A stretch of DNA of 64,000 bases. Source: Hippopus hippopus. Taxonomy: Eukaryota > Mollusca > Bivalvia > Cardiida > Cardiidae. Numbering within the stretch: position 1 is the stretch's first letter; every line of letters begins with the position of its first letter. A model generated the notes under the pieces. It did no database searches. It worked only from the letters and a program-made list of their open reading frames with translations, and was not told where the DNA came from. Both the position numbers and the translations under genes were made by a program. Below, piece after piece: positions 9,795 through 19,980 of this stretch. The stretch lies in contig OX328112.1 in NCBI GenBank assembly GCA_946811185.2, positions 19,449,215 to 19,513,214 on the forward strand, in the 5' to 3' direction.

Positions 9795-10040
9795 CTCATA
9801 CCAGATAACGAAAGTTTAGACTTGTCTAAATTGAAACAATTTGCAGATGGCCAATAACAGCGCCAAAATAGATTGAATTTGAAATCGATGTTCCAAAGGA
9901 TTTATCTAGAAAACATTGTGAGAAAAGGAGAAAATGCTGCTTACCACCATTTTCTCCTTTTCCAACAATATTTTCAAAAAAAACCTCCTCTTCATTTAGA
10001 GTCGTTGGAACATGGGATAGTTTGATACAGGGTTTTAATG
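9795..10040. repeat. Family C element in GPCR intron
   Basis: Has TTTAGACTTGTCTAAATTG, the hairpin GGAGAAAATGCTGCTTACCA with CATTTTCTCC, and TAGAGTCGTTGGAACATGGG. The ends are eroded. Confidence 0.78.
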
Positions 10041-10095
10041 GAAGAGAGTCGATGGGAAAATGCTTTTAAACGGGTTTTACGCTGAACGTACTCAC

Positions 10096-10231
10096 CCGCA
10101 CATGCTAGATTTATAATGAAGAAATTCATCCTTGATCTTCGCTTGCCGGAAGTGATTATAGCGATCAGAACGAGGCTATTTCCGATGACGATCATCACAA
10201 AAAGGAGACACAGGAAAACGAGCTGTTCTGT
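10096..10231 (-). CDS. Internal exon of a neuropeptide GPCR (TM1 to start of TM2), CCAP/NPS-receptor-like
   Basis: A 136-nt exon read on the minus strand, 45 codons plus one base. It opens in phase 0 after a pyrimidine-rich acceptor (AG at 10233-10232) and ends at a GTGAGT donor starting at 10095. The peptide begins TEQLVFLCLL, has the TM1 signature GNSLVL (Asn 1.50), a basic loop GKRRSRMNFF and the TM2 start INLACA. The last base, G, joins AC from the next exon to give Asp 2.50, the conserved sodium-site residue. The TEQ opening, the KSRM-type loop and the ACAD motif resemble crustacean cardioactive peptide receptors and vertebrate neuropeptide S receptors, members of the vasopressin-like branch of class A GPCRs, which act at the plasma membrane through G proteins. 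The exact ligand is inference. The open frame continues into the intron as GEYVQR, which is not coding. No upstream exon with a start codon or signal sequence was recognised. Confidence 0.82.
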
Positions 10232-10279
10232 CTGAAAGAGAAAAAGAAAATGGATTACATTTGATCCATTTAATCTTTA

Positions 10280-10571
10280 TCCGATGATATTGAGTCTGCA
10301 AGCTTTGTTTTCATCGAGGTGGCAAGTGCACCTATCCAAGCTTTCCTGGAGATTCTGTTACCTGTGTTTCGCTAAATATTCTTCCAAAGGCACTTAGAAC
10401 TGCTTTCCAACATAACCATTGTCAAAACGATAATAAAGGGTGAGAGAGAAACGAATCCTATTATGATGACTATCGTTACTCCTTGGAAAGAAACTGGCAG
10501 AGCTGGGATTCGTACCAGTGACCCCCTGGTTTCAAATCCTATACACTACCGACTGCGCTACCGGGCTTGAA
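10280..10571 (-). mobile_element. tRNA-derived SINE (type 1)
   Basis: On the minus strand: tRNA-like head with A-box region GGTAGCGCAGTCGGTAG and B-box region GGTACGAATCCC, then a body with ATTCGTTTCTCTCTCACC and GGAAAGCAGTTCTAAGTGCC, ending near GGTGCACTTGCC. It lies just 5' of the TM1 exon. Confidence 0.8.
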
Positions 10572-10609
10572 TTCTGCTGACTCAGTCGGTAACTTAAATG
10601 CAAATATTT

Positions 10610-10712
10610 ACTCAAATTGTAAAGTTATGCAGTTCTGGGTAACCTATTTTCAGACTTGGTGTTTGTGTACCTAAACTGCGTACGCAAATTTCGTGCGCAC
10701 GCAGTTTAGTGA
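10610..10712. repeat. Short inverted repeat
   Basis: CTAAACTGCGT and ACGCAGTTTAG (about 10673 and 10699) around a GC-rich loop. Abuts a family C relic. Confidence 0.55.
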
Positions 10713-10727
10713 ACGGCAGCCCAGGGG

Positions 10728-10825
10728 TTTTACCGGCATTTGCTCTTTTTCCCCCCACAATGTTTTCAAGGGCCTTCTTTCTCAGGGATGTTAAATCCCG
10801 AGGATGTTCCTTAAAAGGCAAAAAA
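10728..10825. repeat. Family C half element
   Basis: CCCACAATGTTTTCAAGGGC, CTTCTTTCTCAGGGATGTT and AAATCCCGAGGATGTTCC match one half of the family; the hairpin partner arm is missing. Confidence 0.65.
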
Positions 10826-11024
10826 GGAAAAACACGTATTGTAGTGATATGAGCAAATGCTGGTTTCATCCTAGTACCTAAACAGTCACGTTTTAGTTTA
10901 ATATTGCCTTATCGAATATCATATTTCTTTAATATCTTTTACTATCATCTTCTATTCTCTAGTGTCCCAAAAAGTCACATGTTTTGTAACATGTGTTTCT
11001 TAAGCAAGCAAAAAATACCAATTT

Positions 11025-11175
11025 AGTTTTAGGAATAGCCGAATGTGTTGGCCTTTGACCTACATTTTGGTATTGATAAGAAATTAATAAATAGAAATTT
11101 GTGATTGGCCAAAACTGTAAACATGTTTATTTTAAGAGCCCCCGCCTATTTGCTGGCAGATTTACGCCGTCTATC
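11025..11175 (+). repeat. Family G partial copy
   Basis: AATAGCCGAATGTGTTGGCC, TTTGACCTACATTTTGGTA, AAACATGTTTA and TTTGCTGGCAGATTTAC follow the order seen in the longer copies at 25715 and 58580. Confidence 0.7.
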
Positions 11176-11344
11176 TTTTTTTATACATATTTCTTGTTGA
11201 GTATGGTACCTTCTGCGAATTAAAATCCAATATAAAGTGGTAGATTGACATAAAATGTGGTCTGGTTATTGTTTGTAGAATATTTGAGGCGTATAGCTTA
11301 CGATGTAACCAATTGCAGTAAAATGCAACTTTTTACTGCCCCTG

Positions 11345-11535
11345 CAAGTACAGATTCCAAAATTGTTAAAGGAAAAGGGGGAAATTGCTAGTTACCAACA
11401 ATTTCTCTTCCTTTTTCCTACATTGTTTTCCATTCCATTGAAAATACTTTATTTTCATTTTCAAGCATTTCCCTTCTTTTAATCTGTGCCAATTTTAGAT
11501 TGGTCTAAATTCAGTCTGTAAGGGAACCGTTAACT
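11345..11535. repeat. Family C element, diverged
   Basis: GGAAATTGCTAGTTACCAACA with CAATTTCTCTTCC hairpin; TTTAGATTGGTCTAAATTC end; no clean TTAA. Confidence 0.55.
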
Positions 11536-11696
11536 TTGACAGAAATGTAGAGTGGTGTCAAGAACTTCTGGAGATTTAAGAACAAATAAGTTAAGTCTTT
11601 GGCAATATTTCTTAAATCTGCCATTAACACTTGACTGCGACTTGCTGTGTATTGGCAGACAGTGTCGGTCGAGATCTATGGCAAGGTTATTTATCC

Positions 11697-11905
11697 TAAC
11701 CCCTAGGATGCTAAGCGGGACTCAAGGACCTTATGCGGACAGTGTAGATCAAGATCAGACTGCACAGAACGTGCAGTCTGATCTTGGATCTACACTGTCC
11801 GATACGATGATATTTCTACCCAAAGTTTACCTTTCAAAAAGCAATATTTTGGTTTTTGCTAGCGGCTTGAAAGTTTCATGTCACTTAGATTCAGGGCTAA
11901 ATGCC
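11697..11905. repeat. Family D element
   Basis: Family D consensus: TTAACCCTTAGGCTGCTAAG, GACTCAAGGACCTT, GCGGACAGTGTAGATC, a perfect hairpin CAGACTGCACAGAACGTGCA, the inverse ending CACTGTCCG, then GGCTTGAAAGTTTCAT and TTTAGCAGGTTAAGGGTTAA. This copy keeps all blocks, with CCTAACCCCTAGGATGCTAA at its left end and AGGGCTAAATG at its right. Confidence 0.82.
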
Positions 11906-12039
11906 CATAGAAATGGACTAAAACATAAGACCTGCAATTATGGACTTAGCAAGAATTCGAAAACATGGAGAAAAAATTATTACAAAATCGTTGAATTTAC
12001 TTATAATAACAAGCAATTTCGTTGAAATGATATCTCCCA

Positions 12040-12520
12040 CCGAAAAAGACCTTTTCAAAAATTTACGCGACCGCGTAACTCAAAGTCGCTCCCAGTCGGC
12101 CATTTTGCAACGAATCAAAAAGAAAAAAAAACTATATCGGCGGAATAGGTTATTGTACACATGTATAAAGTTTCACGAAATTCCGTCCAATGGTATTGGA
12201 GATATTGTCCCGGACGAACACACGGACGGACGGGCGGACGGACGGACAACGCTAAAACTACACCCCTCCGCCTTCGGCGGGGGATAATAATAATAGGAGA
12301 AGAAGAAGGAGAATAGGAAAACGCGATTGATGCCGCTCTCTGTAGAGGCTAACACATGAGACCTGCAGTTCAGGCACATAGCTAGAAATGTAAACATAGA
12401 AGGAAATTAACAAAAAAATTAAAGTTAAATTTGAAATAATAATGATAACAATGATAATAATAGACGAAGAAGAAGAAAATAAGATTGGTTGCCTCTCTCT
12501 GTAGAAAACATCAATTATCA
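12040..12520. repeat. Dispersed repeat with GGAC-rich tract and terminal hairpin
   Basis: AATTCCGTCCAATGG, a GGACGGACGGGCGG tract (about 12220-12247), then CCTCCGCCTTCGGCGGGGG, a tight hairpin, followed by AATAATAGGAGAAGAAG and a degraded second tract at 12425-12500 sharing TCTCTGTAGA. A similar tract-plus-hairpin layout occurs at 32695. Confidence 0.65.
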
Positions 12521-12664
12521 TTAATTGCGATAGTTCAAACTGATCAAGTCTTTCATTTTTAATCTCAGTTTATTGAAAGCAATCGTTTATAACAACGTTT
12601 TGTGACTCAACAGGGACTATAGTTTTATGTTTTCCTTTATCCCGCTGTATCTATGTCGTTACAT

Positions 12665-12930
12665 CCGTAACCCTTAGGCTGATATGCGTGACTCTGAGGA
12701 CTTTGCGGACAATGTAGATCAAGATCAGACTGCACAGAATGTTCGGTCTGATCTTGGATCTACACTGTCCGATAGAGCGATTCTTTTTTCGACAAAAGGA
12801 AATTAAGAATCGCAATACTTTGGTTTCAGACTTTTACGACATAAAGAACTATAAAATCGCAATATTTTGGTTTTAAACATTGGCTCTGGAATTTAGATTT
12901 AGATTATTTAGGAGTTAAAAGCTTAAATTG
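12665..12930. repeat. Family D element
   Basis: CGTAACCCTTAGGCTGATAT, CGGACAATGTAGATC and the hairpin GACTGCACAGAATGTTCGGTC. The right half has an extra copy of the ATCGCAATATTTTGGTTT segment. Confidence 0.78.
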
Positions 12931-13037
12931 CAAAATACGTTTAATGCAAATTCCTTGTCAGATATTGCGACTTAGTGCCAGAATTTTTCGCAAAGGTTTG
13001 AGAGATTGTCAAATGATTAGTTACACGTGTCAGCTAT

Positions 13038-13600
13038 GTGGTATCGTATTGAAATAGGTACATGTGCTAATGACGTCATATCTGGTACATTGTACCTAAC
13101 CATACAAAAACAAAGTTCAATTTTTGAGTAATTTTTATTTTGTATTCAATCTAAAATTCTATGGCTTTAATCTATGATCAATTAAATGCGTGGACTATGT
13201 GGTATCATATTCAGATAGGTGTACATGTTCAATGACGTAATACATGATAGCTAACCATACAAAAACAAAGGTCAATTTTTGAGTAACTTTTATTTTGTAT
13301 TCAATCTAAAATTCTGTGGCTTGGTAAAGAGTACATGTGCAATGACGTCATATCTGGCCTAAGTTCTCGACTTCAAAACAACCGTCGGCCGCTATTAAAC
13401 CCGAGTTTTAACGATCATGAGGAAAAAGGCTTTTGGAAACATTGTGGGAAAAGGAGAAAATGCTGGTAACCAGCATTTTCTCCTTTCCCCACGATGTTTT
13501 CTAACCTTCCGAACATAAAGTTCAATTTTTTAAGCAACATTTATCTTGTATTCAATCTGAAATTTTATGGCTTGCTAAAGAGTTACATGCCAATATTGCA
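13038..13600. repeat. Tandem repeat of ~158 bp, interrupted by family C
   Basis: GTGGTATCRTATT recurs near 13037 and 13199, and CAAAAACAAAGKTCAATTTT near 13105 and 13259. The unit resumes after 13510 with CATAAAGTTCAATTTTTT and TTCAATCTGAAATTTTATGG. Confidence 0.75.
13402..13510. repeat. Family C element, truncated, within the tandem repeat
   Basis: CCGAGTTTTAACGATCATGA, then a perfect hairpin with GGAGAAAATGCTGGTAACCA at its centre, ending just after ACGATGTTTTCTAACC. Confidence 0.78.
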
Positions 13601-13647
13601 ACCTTTAACTGAATTCAACAGTTCATTTTCGTTACGCTTGCAAAGAG

Positions 13648-13912
13648 GATATATGTTCTGTGAAAAGGGGGCTTAATGCATCTGCAAATCGGTCCAGGTC
13701 AGCCTGCACAGTCCGCACAGGCTGACTTGGACCGAAACTTTTTTTTCAATAGGTCAATTTTGTGCAGCTCAAAGGACCAGTTTACCTCATAATTGAGTCG
13801 GTTGATGAGAGAAAATGGATTTTACAGATCCATAATTTACTGTGATGACTTGCTTGGTTGCGACTTTTTGCCATCGCGGAGATTTATTAAGCTCTCACTT
13901 GCTAGAGCTCAT
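13648..13912. repeat. Family A element
   Basis: ATGTTCTGTGAAAAGGGGGC left end; core GTCAGCCTGCACAGTCCGCA with its inverse; TGTGATGACTTGCTTGG; right end CTTGCTAGAGCTCATAT. Confidence 0.82.
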
Positions 13913-14144
13913 ATATACATACGCATATAGTACTGTTTCTCAGTGTTTTACTCATACAAGAACATTTAGATTCACGGAGGAATGAAAAATAAATCAAACT
14001 TTGCCCGCTATAAGCCCATATTTGACTGTCTCGAGATGAGAAAATTGTGTTTACTTGATCAGAAGTGATGTAGATCTATATACTTACGATGTGCTCATTA
14101 GCGATACAACCGCTTGCCTTCCCTTGGAATTGATATATTACAGT

Positions 14145-14375
14145 ATACCCTTTACCAAATGATCATATGTTTCAACGACACAATTGATAAATCTTTTTGA
14201 AAACGTAGTGAGAAAAGGAGAAAATGCTGGATACCAGTCTTTTCTCCTTTTCCCACAAGGTTTTCCATCCTTTTCACAGAAAATGACCATTATTTTGAGC
14301 CATGCTTAAATAGTCGTTTATAGATGCTTTCAATTTGGACAAGTCTAAAATTTTTGTCGTCGGGTAAAGGGTTTA
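14145..14375. repeat. Family C element
   Basis: ACCCTTTACCAAATGATC left end, hairpin with GGAGAAAATGCTGGATACCA, right end GTCGTCGGGTAAAGGGTTTAA (TTAA at 14372-14375). Confidence 0.82.
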
Positions 14376-14559
14376 ACAGAATGACAAAATTGACCGTGGG
14401 GGGAGTCAATCATGCTCTCATTCCGGAAAGGAAATTGACTTTTCAGTCCTTGAACGCTAAGCCCGATAAACGAACGGAGTGATAACAAACATGCAGCGAA
14501 TTCTCGTTTATTAGTTACCCTACTCGTAACAACTCGGCCTATTCCGTGGCTACATCAAA

Positions 14560-14692
14560 CTTCTTCCCATTATCTTCCGCTAGTTTCCGTTTTTCAAATA
14601 CAGACCTATCTGATTTGGGCATTCTGAGTACAGAACCGGACTACTTTTCAAATCGACAACCGTTACTTCAAATTTTTGAAAAAAAAAATGAA

Positions 14693-14723
<31 letters not shown>

Positions 14724-15215
14724 AAATAAATAAATAAACGTTTACTCGCTACCTGGTACGATTTATTCAGTTATGGTCAGGTAGCATGTAACCTATGCAC
14801 CAGTCATTTATACAAAACAGCCCCTACAGGCTTGGGTAATAGCTTCGGTATAAGCCCAGACACTTTTTCTTGATAAGTCAGTGGAAAAACCCTGCACGTA
14901 TCCTGGTTTCCCTAAGGTCTGTATTTAGAAACTGTATTCAATGTTGTGCATTAAAAACAACAGTATTTGTAAAAACTGTTTTTCCAGTTTGAAATAATTA
15001 AATTTTTAGGAAATTCTGGGCGAAAAACAGCCTAGATTTTTCCACAGAAGTATTGCTAATAGCCATTTTTTTCATTGCTACTTTAATAGCGGCGAGTTTT
15101 AGTTTACACACTGCGTATTTATATTTATCTTGTACAGGATAGTGATGCGTCAAAGCAGACAGGTCGAATCTTCGAAGAACATAACATGCGCAGACAACGA
15201 ACTTCTTCCGTATCA
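14560..15215 (+). repeat. ~600-bp dispersed duplication, copy 1
   Basis: Shares CTATCTGATTTGGGCATTCT, AACCTATGCAC, CTGTATTTAGAAACTGTAT, GATTTTTCCACAGA, GGATAGTGATGCGTC and ATGCGCAGACAACGAAC with 23185-23765, in the same order and orientation. Roughly 70-75% identical by eye. Whether this is a transposon or a duplicated locus is unclear. Confidence 0.75.
14690..14739. repeat. (AAAT)n microsatellite
   Basis: About twelve AAAT units with one interruption, lying inside copy 1 of the ~600-bp duplication and absent from copy 2. Confidence 0.95.
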
Positions 15216-15253
15216 AGGAGGCTTCCATGAAAACTATTTTCAGTCACATGAGA

Positions 15254-15475
15254 GGGGTCCTGCGTCGCTCAGTTGTAAACTGTAGAACTCTTAACATGGA
15301 GGCCTAAGGTTCGCACCTCACTGGAAACACTGGGTTTTTCGTTGGGGTGTCCTTGGGTAAGACACTTCAGTGCCATAGCCTAGTACTGGTGAAACCCACG
15401 ACATACATGAATTTTTAAGTTGTCGCCGTGATAAGAGCGGCATAAAACAGCATTTAATCGATCAATCAGTCACGT
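15254..15475 (+). mobile_element. tRNA-derived SINE (type 2)
   Basis: Head with GTCGCTCAGTTGTAAACTG (A box) and AAGGTTCGCACCTCAC (B box), body GTCCTTGGGTAAGACACTTC and CTAGTACTGGTGAAACCC, tail ATCGATCAATCAG. Confidence 0.78.
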
Positions 15476-16076
15476 GATCTTAAACATGGCGGCGTACATG
15501 AAAATCTTCATAACAAAGACAACAACAACTAGAGTGAATGTAGATTTCCCAATTCGAAGTTGATAAAAATCATATAAAGGAATAAAATAACAAACTATTT
15601 TTTGAATGTGAATGTAATTAGAACAATTTTAATTGAAAACTGTGATTTTCGTATTTTTTTGTGATGTCCTATGATTTATAGAGCGGCTTTTTTTCGACGA
15701 AGAAATGTAAGGTGTACGTGAATATCACACTACGTAATACAGCAAAGGGGCTTATTCAACGGACCAACCAAGGTTTGCCGAATGTTAGCTACCCATGACA
15801 ACTTTGACCTGGTCTGATATCATAGATATTACTATATTTACAAACTAGGGCTAGTAACTGTAAAACACCTGAAAGGCAGATCTCTCTTTTTTAAAAATAT
15901 TTTTGACACAGTTATGTCCCCTTTTTCGACTAAGAGTTTTCACTGAAAATGAAAACCCAGCCGAACGTCGGCACTTGCGTGCGGTGCTGCTGTTATATAA
16001 GAAGCGAGTGTAACGAATATCCATTTTGTCTTCTCGACATTTTACGAACCAATTATGTATTTACATGTATATGACT

Positions 16077-16146
<70 letters not shown>

Positions 16147-16186
16147 TGAAAACATTATCGGAAAAGGAGAAAATGGTGGTACTTGT

Positions 16187-16224
<38 letters not shown>

Positions 16225-16267
16225 TGAAAACATTATCGGAAAAGGAGAAAATGGTGGTACTTGTAAC
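16077..16267 (+). repeat. (GA)n microsatellite with duplicated family C fragment
   Basis: Two GA runs (16077-16143 and 16190-16222), each followed by the same 47-bp piece of family C (CTTTGAAAACATTATCGG, GGAGAAAATGGTGGTAC). The piece and part of the GA run were duplicated together. Open frames here are low-complexity artefacts. Confidence 0.9.
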
Positions 16268-16440
16268 CACGATGGTAACGGCGATAAAGACGACGCCTCA
16301 CTTATTCGTGTGTCTGCCGGGTTCCACCCAGTACTGCATTAGGACTCTAAAATGCCTTGCCCAAAGAAAAACAGTGCTCCGTTTGGGTGTTCGAACCCAG
16401 GATAACTTGTCCTATACCTTAATTCATGACTTGCTAAGTA
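16268..16440 (-). mobile_element. tRNA-derived SINE (type 2), partial
   Basis: Minus strand: B-box GGGTTCGAACACCC, then TTGGGCAAGGCATTTTAGAG and CAGTACTGGGTGGAACCCGG, the same order as the copy at 15254. The ATCA tail is missing. Confidence 0.7.
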
Positions 16441-16464
16441 AGTAAAACGAAATCTTCCACCCGC

Positions 16465-16625
16465 TTGTTAAAACCCAAATGTTCCTATTTCAACGTTATT
16501 TTAGGCGAAATATCTCCTTATCGGACAGTGTAGATCGAAGATCAGAATGCACGTTCTGTGCAGTCTGATCTTGATCTACACTGTCCGCAAAAGGTCCTTG
16601 AGCCGCACTTAGAAGCCTAGGCCTT
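16465..16625. repeat. Family D element, truncated at one end
   Basis: TTATCGGACAGTGTAGATCG, hairpin CAGAATGCACGTTCTGTGCA, GTCCTTGAGCCGCACTTAG. Confidence 0.8.
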
Positions 16626-16794
16626 ACCTATTGAGCCACGTAGGATACCGTGGCGTCAACTGGAACGAAATTAACAACAGTCTGTACATAGGATTTGACC
16701 TGAACCCGACCAAGCACCCAATTAGTCAAGTCATTGCCACATTATAATCATACGTAAGGTTTTTATGATAAACACAATGCATCTGTTCGCAGCC

Positions 16795-16900
16795 CTTTAC
16801 CCCTGTACTACACAATCCCGAGTTTTAACGACTATAAGATAATAGGCTTTTTAAAACTAGGAGTTTCTCCTATTTCTACTATATTTTCTCTTTCCTTTCA
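16795..16900. repeat. Family C element, internally shortened
   Basis: CTTTACCCCTGTACTACACA, ATCCCGAGTTTTAACGAC, a shortened core (AGGAGTTTCTCCT) and TTTCTCTTTCCTTTCAC. Confidence 0.65.
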
Positions 16901-17308
16901 CGGGAACCACAGCCACATGTATGCATTTTGTACCAGTTTCGACGTTGCCGTTTGCAGTTACCTTCAGTCAAAAAGGGTCAGTGATCTGTTGTTTAAGAAA
17001 AGGGTTAATAAAACCAAACACTGTGACATTTCCATCATTCTATGGATTTGTATTATTCGGACCCAAAACCTAGTCCTAATTAGTAAAAATATTACAACAT
17101 TTATTTTGTCCTGTAAAGGTTTATCTCCGTCTGACGGTGCCATCTACGGCGAACTGAAATTGTTGTTGACACAATGTAGACGGACTGATAATTCTTGTGG
17201 GAAAACTAAGAGCTACGATGCAAAGGTCGGATAATTTAGTAATAATCTTGTGCCGCAACAGTTCAGGTAATACGTCCATCATTGTTCGAAATCATGACCC
17301 TTCAGATG
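16901..17308. other. Unassigned stretch with one 105-codon open frame
   Basis: The open frame at 16917-17234 starts MYAFCTSFDVAVCSYL and matches nothing I recognise. No splice sites or repeats support it. Confidence 0.4.
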
Positions 17309-17403
17309 GATATTAAGATTAAAGTTCAGCTGCAAGCATTCAATAACCTAGGGCATAGAAACCGGGTGATTCAATGCTTGCATCTGCACTGAAATCTTAA
17401 TGA
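17309..17403. repeat. ~95-bp inverted repeat
   Basis: Arms ATTAAGATTAAAGTTCAGCT / inverse of CTGCACTGAAATCTTAAT and GCAAGCATTCAATAA / inverse of GTGATTCAATGCTTGC, loop about 20 bases. Confidence 0.75.
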
Positions 17404-17529
17404 CCACCAGGAGGACCATTATCATAATTTAATGATGGATGGATTACCTAAATATTTCTCTGTTAATCAGCTGATTTAAAGAAGTACACTTTGGTATGGA
17501 AGTTTGATCCCACTACACTATTTAAAAAG

Positions 17530-18000
17530 CCACATCGCGGCTTCCAAGCTACGTCAAGGCTTTCGAAGCTACGTTACAGCTTTTGAAGGCATATGACTGC
17601 TGTTGAAGCAATGAAACGACCTTTAAAGCCTAGCAACGCATTTTGAAGCCCTTTAAAAGGTGTTGCAGCTACCTCATGACTTTTGAAGCAACACTATGGC
17701 TTCTAAAGCAAAACGACAGTTTTTGTAGCCATTTCAGGGCTTCTGAAGCAGAACAATGACTTTTGACGCTGCACTACGGCTTTCGAAATAATGTCACGGC
17801 CTCTGAAGCTCATTCCACACCACGACTTTTTAAGCCGGACTACGTCTCTTGAGTTTTGTTACCCGATGGCTTTTGAAGCTAATGTTAGTTGAGGCCACAT
17901 CACTTAATTAAAGCCACGAAACGGCTATTGAAACCACCCCAAGACTACTTGAAGCTACAAAATTATTTTGAAGTTACATCTAGACTTTTGAAGCTAGTTC
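17530..18000. repeat. Degenerate ~20-22-bp minisatellite
   Basis: Repeated variants of GGCTTTTGAAGCTACRTCA, for example at 17552, 17574, 17680 and 17868; about 20 units with drift and indels. Confidence 0.8.
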
Positions 18001-18293
18001 ATAAAGGAGAGTGCAGGGGGCGCACTGGTACCATTCCTGTGGGTGAAGGAAAGAAAGGTTATTGTACAATGCAGTTTGTTTTTGGTGTTAACTCTAAATT
18101 GTTGTGTATGGTCACATGACCGTGGTTACGGTACTGCTGCACTGTATCACAGCTTCCCCAAGGTCTTCGAACTGGCCAGTTTCTTGCAGGTTTACGGACG
18201 GAATCCTCCTGGAACAGCACATGAGATGCGATAGAAAAACCAATAGTGCTGAAGTTCTGCTCTACCATTTGTTTTCAGACCAATTTGCAAGAG

Positions 18294-18501
18294 ATGAGCC
18301 ATGCTCTTGCAAAAGAGGGTTTAATGCATTTCCGTGATGCTTGATGCCAAGCAAGGGATAGTGCGGAACTTGGACGTGCAGAAAATTTGCAAATGGCAGA
18401 AAGTTTTGACTCATGTCAGCCTGCGCGGACTGCGCAGGCTGACATGAGTCGATACTTTTTTGCAAGTGCATTAAACTCCCTTTTCACAGAGCATGGCTCA
18501 G
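18294..18501. repeat. Family A element with internal deletion
   Basis: ATGAGCCATGCTCTTGCAAA left end, complete core CATGTCAGCCTGCGCGGACT, right end CACAGAGCATGGCTCA. About 50 bp of the GGATCCATAA region is gone. Confidence 0.85.
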
Positions 18502-18924
18502 ATACTTTTACTTTGTATCGTTCATGAATACGCCCCAGTGGCATGTCAAAAATAGTCTTGGTTCAAGAGACAGGGAATCAAAACATGCAAAAGTGCGTGT
18601 TTACCCTGTAAGTGGCCTCAATTGTATAGCAGTAAATGCTCCTTTATAAATTGTTTTGTCACTTTTTATACTTTTTAGTTGACAAATTACATACTGTGTT
18701 ACATTATAAAACATTTACATCTCCGCGAAGCCAGTGATTTTTCTTTTGCAATTTGGAGACCAACAGGGATCTTGTTAGATACCTACAGTGTTATACAATA
18801 AGATTTTCATCTAAAAGTTCGGAGTCTCATGCCCGCCATGTTGAATCCGGTCTTTAGGGAGGTTTCATTATTACTCCTGTTTGGTTTACATTCTCTAATT
18901 GATGTCTACCAATTTTGGACACTT

Positions 18925-19075
18925 CTCGTTTTTTACGAGATTAGAAAAACGACACCTCTCTTATTGGACATTAGAGAAACGACACCTCTCGTTTTTACGA
19001 GATTAGAGAAACGACACCTCTCTTATTGTACATTAGAGAAATTACGCCTCTCGTTTTGTACGAGATTTGGATAAA
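18925..19075. repeat. Tandem repeat of ~30-33 bp
   Basis: Five units of ATTAGARAAACGACACCTCT followed alternately by CGTTTTTACGAG and TTATTGKACA. Confidence 0.85.
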
Positions 19076-19368
19076 CAATATCGAAGACATAATTATTGGT
19101 TGTACGTATTGAGCCGTTAAATTGTTTATCGGAAGGTTTTACATGTCCGCACATTATCGTGTCGCCCGCCATTTTGTATGACAATATCAGGAATCTCCTC
19201 TTATCTTGATAGGCAATTACTTAATGGCTGCAATAAAGTTGGAGGCACAAATGTACCATAACTATTTACCGTTCGATATATGGTATTTATTGTCATAGGA
19301 AAAAAACTTTCTCCTTGCAATAAAAATGGAATTCACTTTCAGGTCTGGAACTTGTAAATAAAGCCCAT

Positions 19369-19401
19369 GGGGGAGGAGGAAGGGGGATGGGAGGGGGGAG
19401 G
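19369..19401 (+). other. G-run cluster (possible quadruplex)
   Basis: Four or more runs of three to six G on the plus strand (GGGGG, GGGGG, GGG, GGGGGG) with short A-rich spacers, about 30 bp. Confidence 0.55.
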
Positions 19402-19541
19402 ACTTTAAGCTCCCCAAGCTATTAGGGCCCTGCTTCCCGCTGGCAATAAAACGCGAATTTCTCTTTGAGTTTTGGATTTTGGAAAAACCTTAAATGTTTC
19501 TACTTAACAAAACCATTGTAGGAAAAATGCCATTTCATTCT

Positions 19542-19762
19542 TTAAAGTCTACGGCCATTAACTCTCATATGAAAGACGGAAACTGCCGAGATTAGCCGAA
19601 TAGCCTTTACGAAAACGTCAATGTTACACGATATTTACCGATGAGTTAGCAAGTCTACGGCCCCTAAATCTCATATTAAAAGATGAAACCTGCCGAGATT
19701 GGCCGTATAGCCTTTACGAAAACGTCGATGTTTACCGATGAGTTATGGGCCGTAGACCTTAA
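19542..19762. repeat. Family F element bounded by TTAA, copy 1
   Basis: Begins TTAAAGTCTACGGCC and ends GGGCCGTAGACCTTAA, a terminal inverted repeat with TTAA at both ends. The interior is two direct copies of ~100 bp containing TGCCGAGATTRGCCG and TAGCCTTTACGAAAACGTC. Confidence 0.88.
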
Positions 19763-19847
19763 AATGAGAATTTCCTTTCAGGTTTGGATCTTGTAAAAAC
19801 AGTTTATCTCGTTAATTGAAAAATGTAATAATTCAAATTGAATCCAT

Positions 19848-19980
19848 TAAATCTTTACAATAGGATATATTTTAGACTCGTCAATATTGTAAGCATTTGC
19901 AGACGTTGAGGGAAAAAATAGACTTGTATTCGAAAGGATAGAAAACGTTGTCGGAAAATGAAGAAATGCTCGTTATGCAA
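19848..19980. repeat. Family C, left half
   Basis: ATTTTAGACTCGTCAATATTG, AGCATTTGCAGACG, GGATAGAAAACGTTGTCGG, then it is lost after GAAGAAATGCTCG. Confidence 0.65.

Noticed and set aside
10500..10571. Possible tRNA gene on the minus strand
   Set aside because: Same SINE head as at 31870; anticodon arm and acceptor stem do not pair properly.
11552..12025. Longest ATG-started open frame in the window (157 codons)
   Set aside because: Its middle third is a family D element, including the hairpin core, so it is a chance read-through.
16055..16445. Overlapping open frames on both strands rich in Arg-Glu or Ser-Leu
   Set aside because: They are translations of the (GA)n microsatellite and two copies of a family C fragment.
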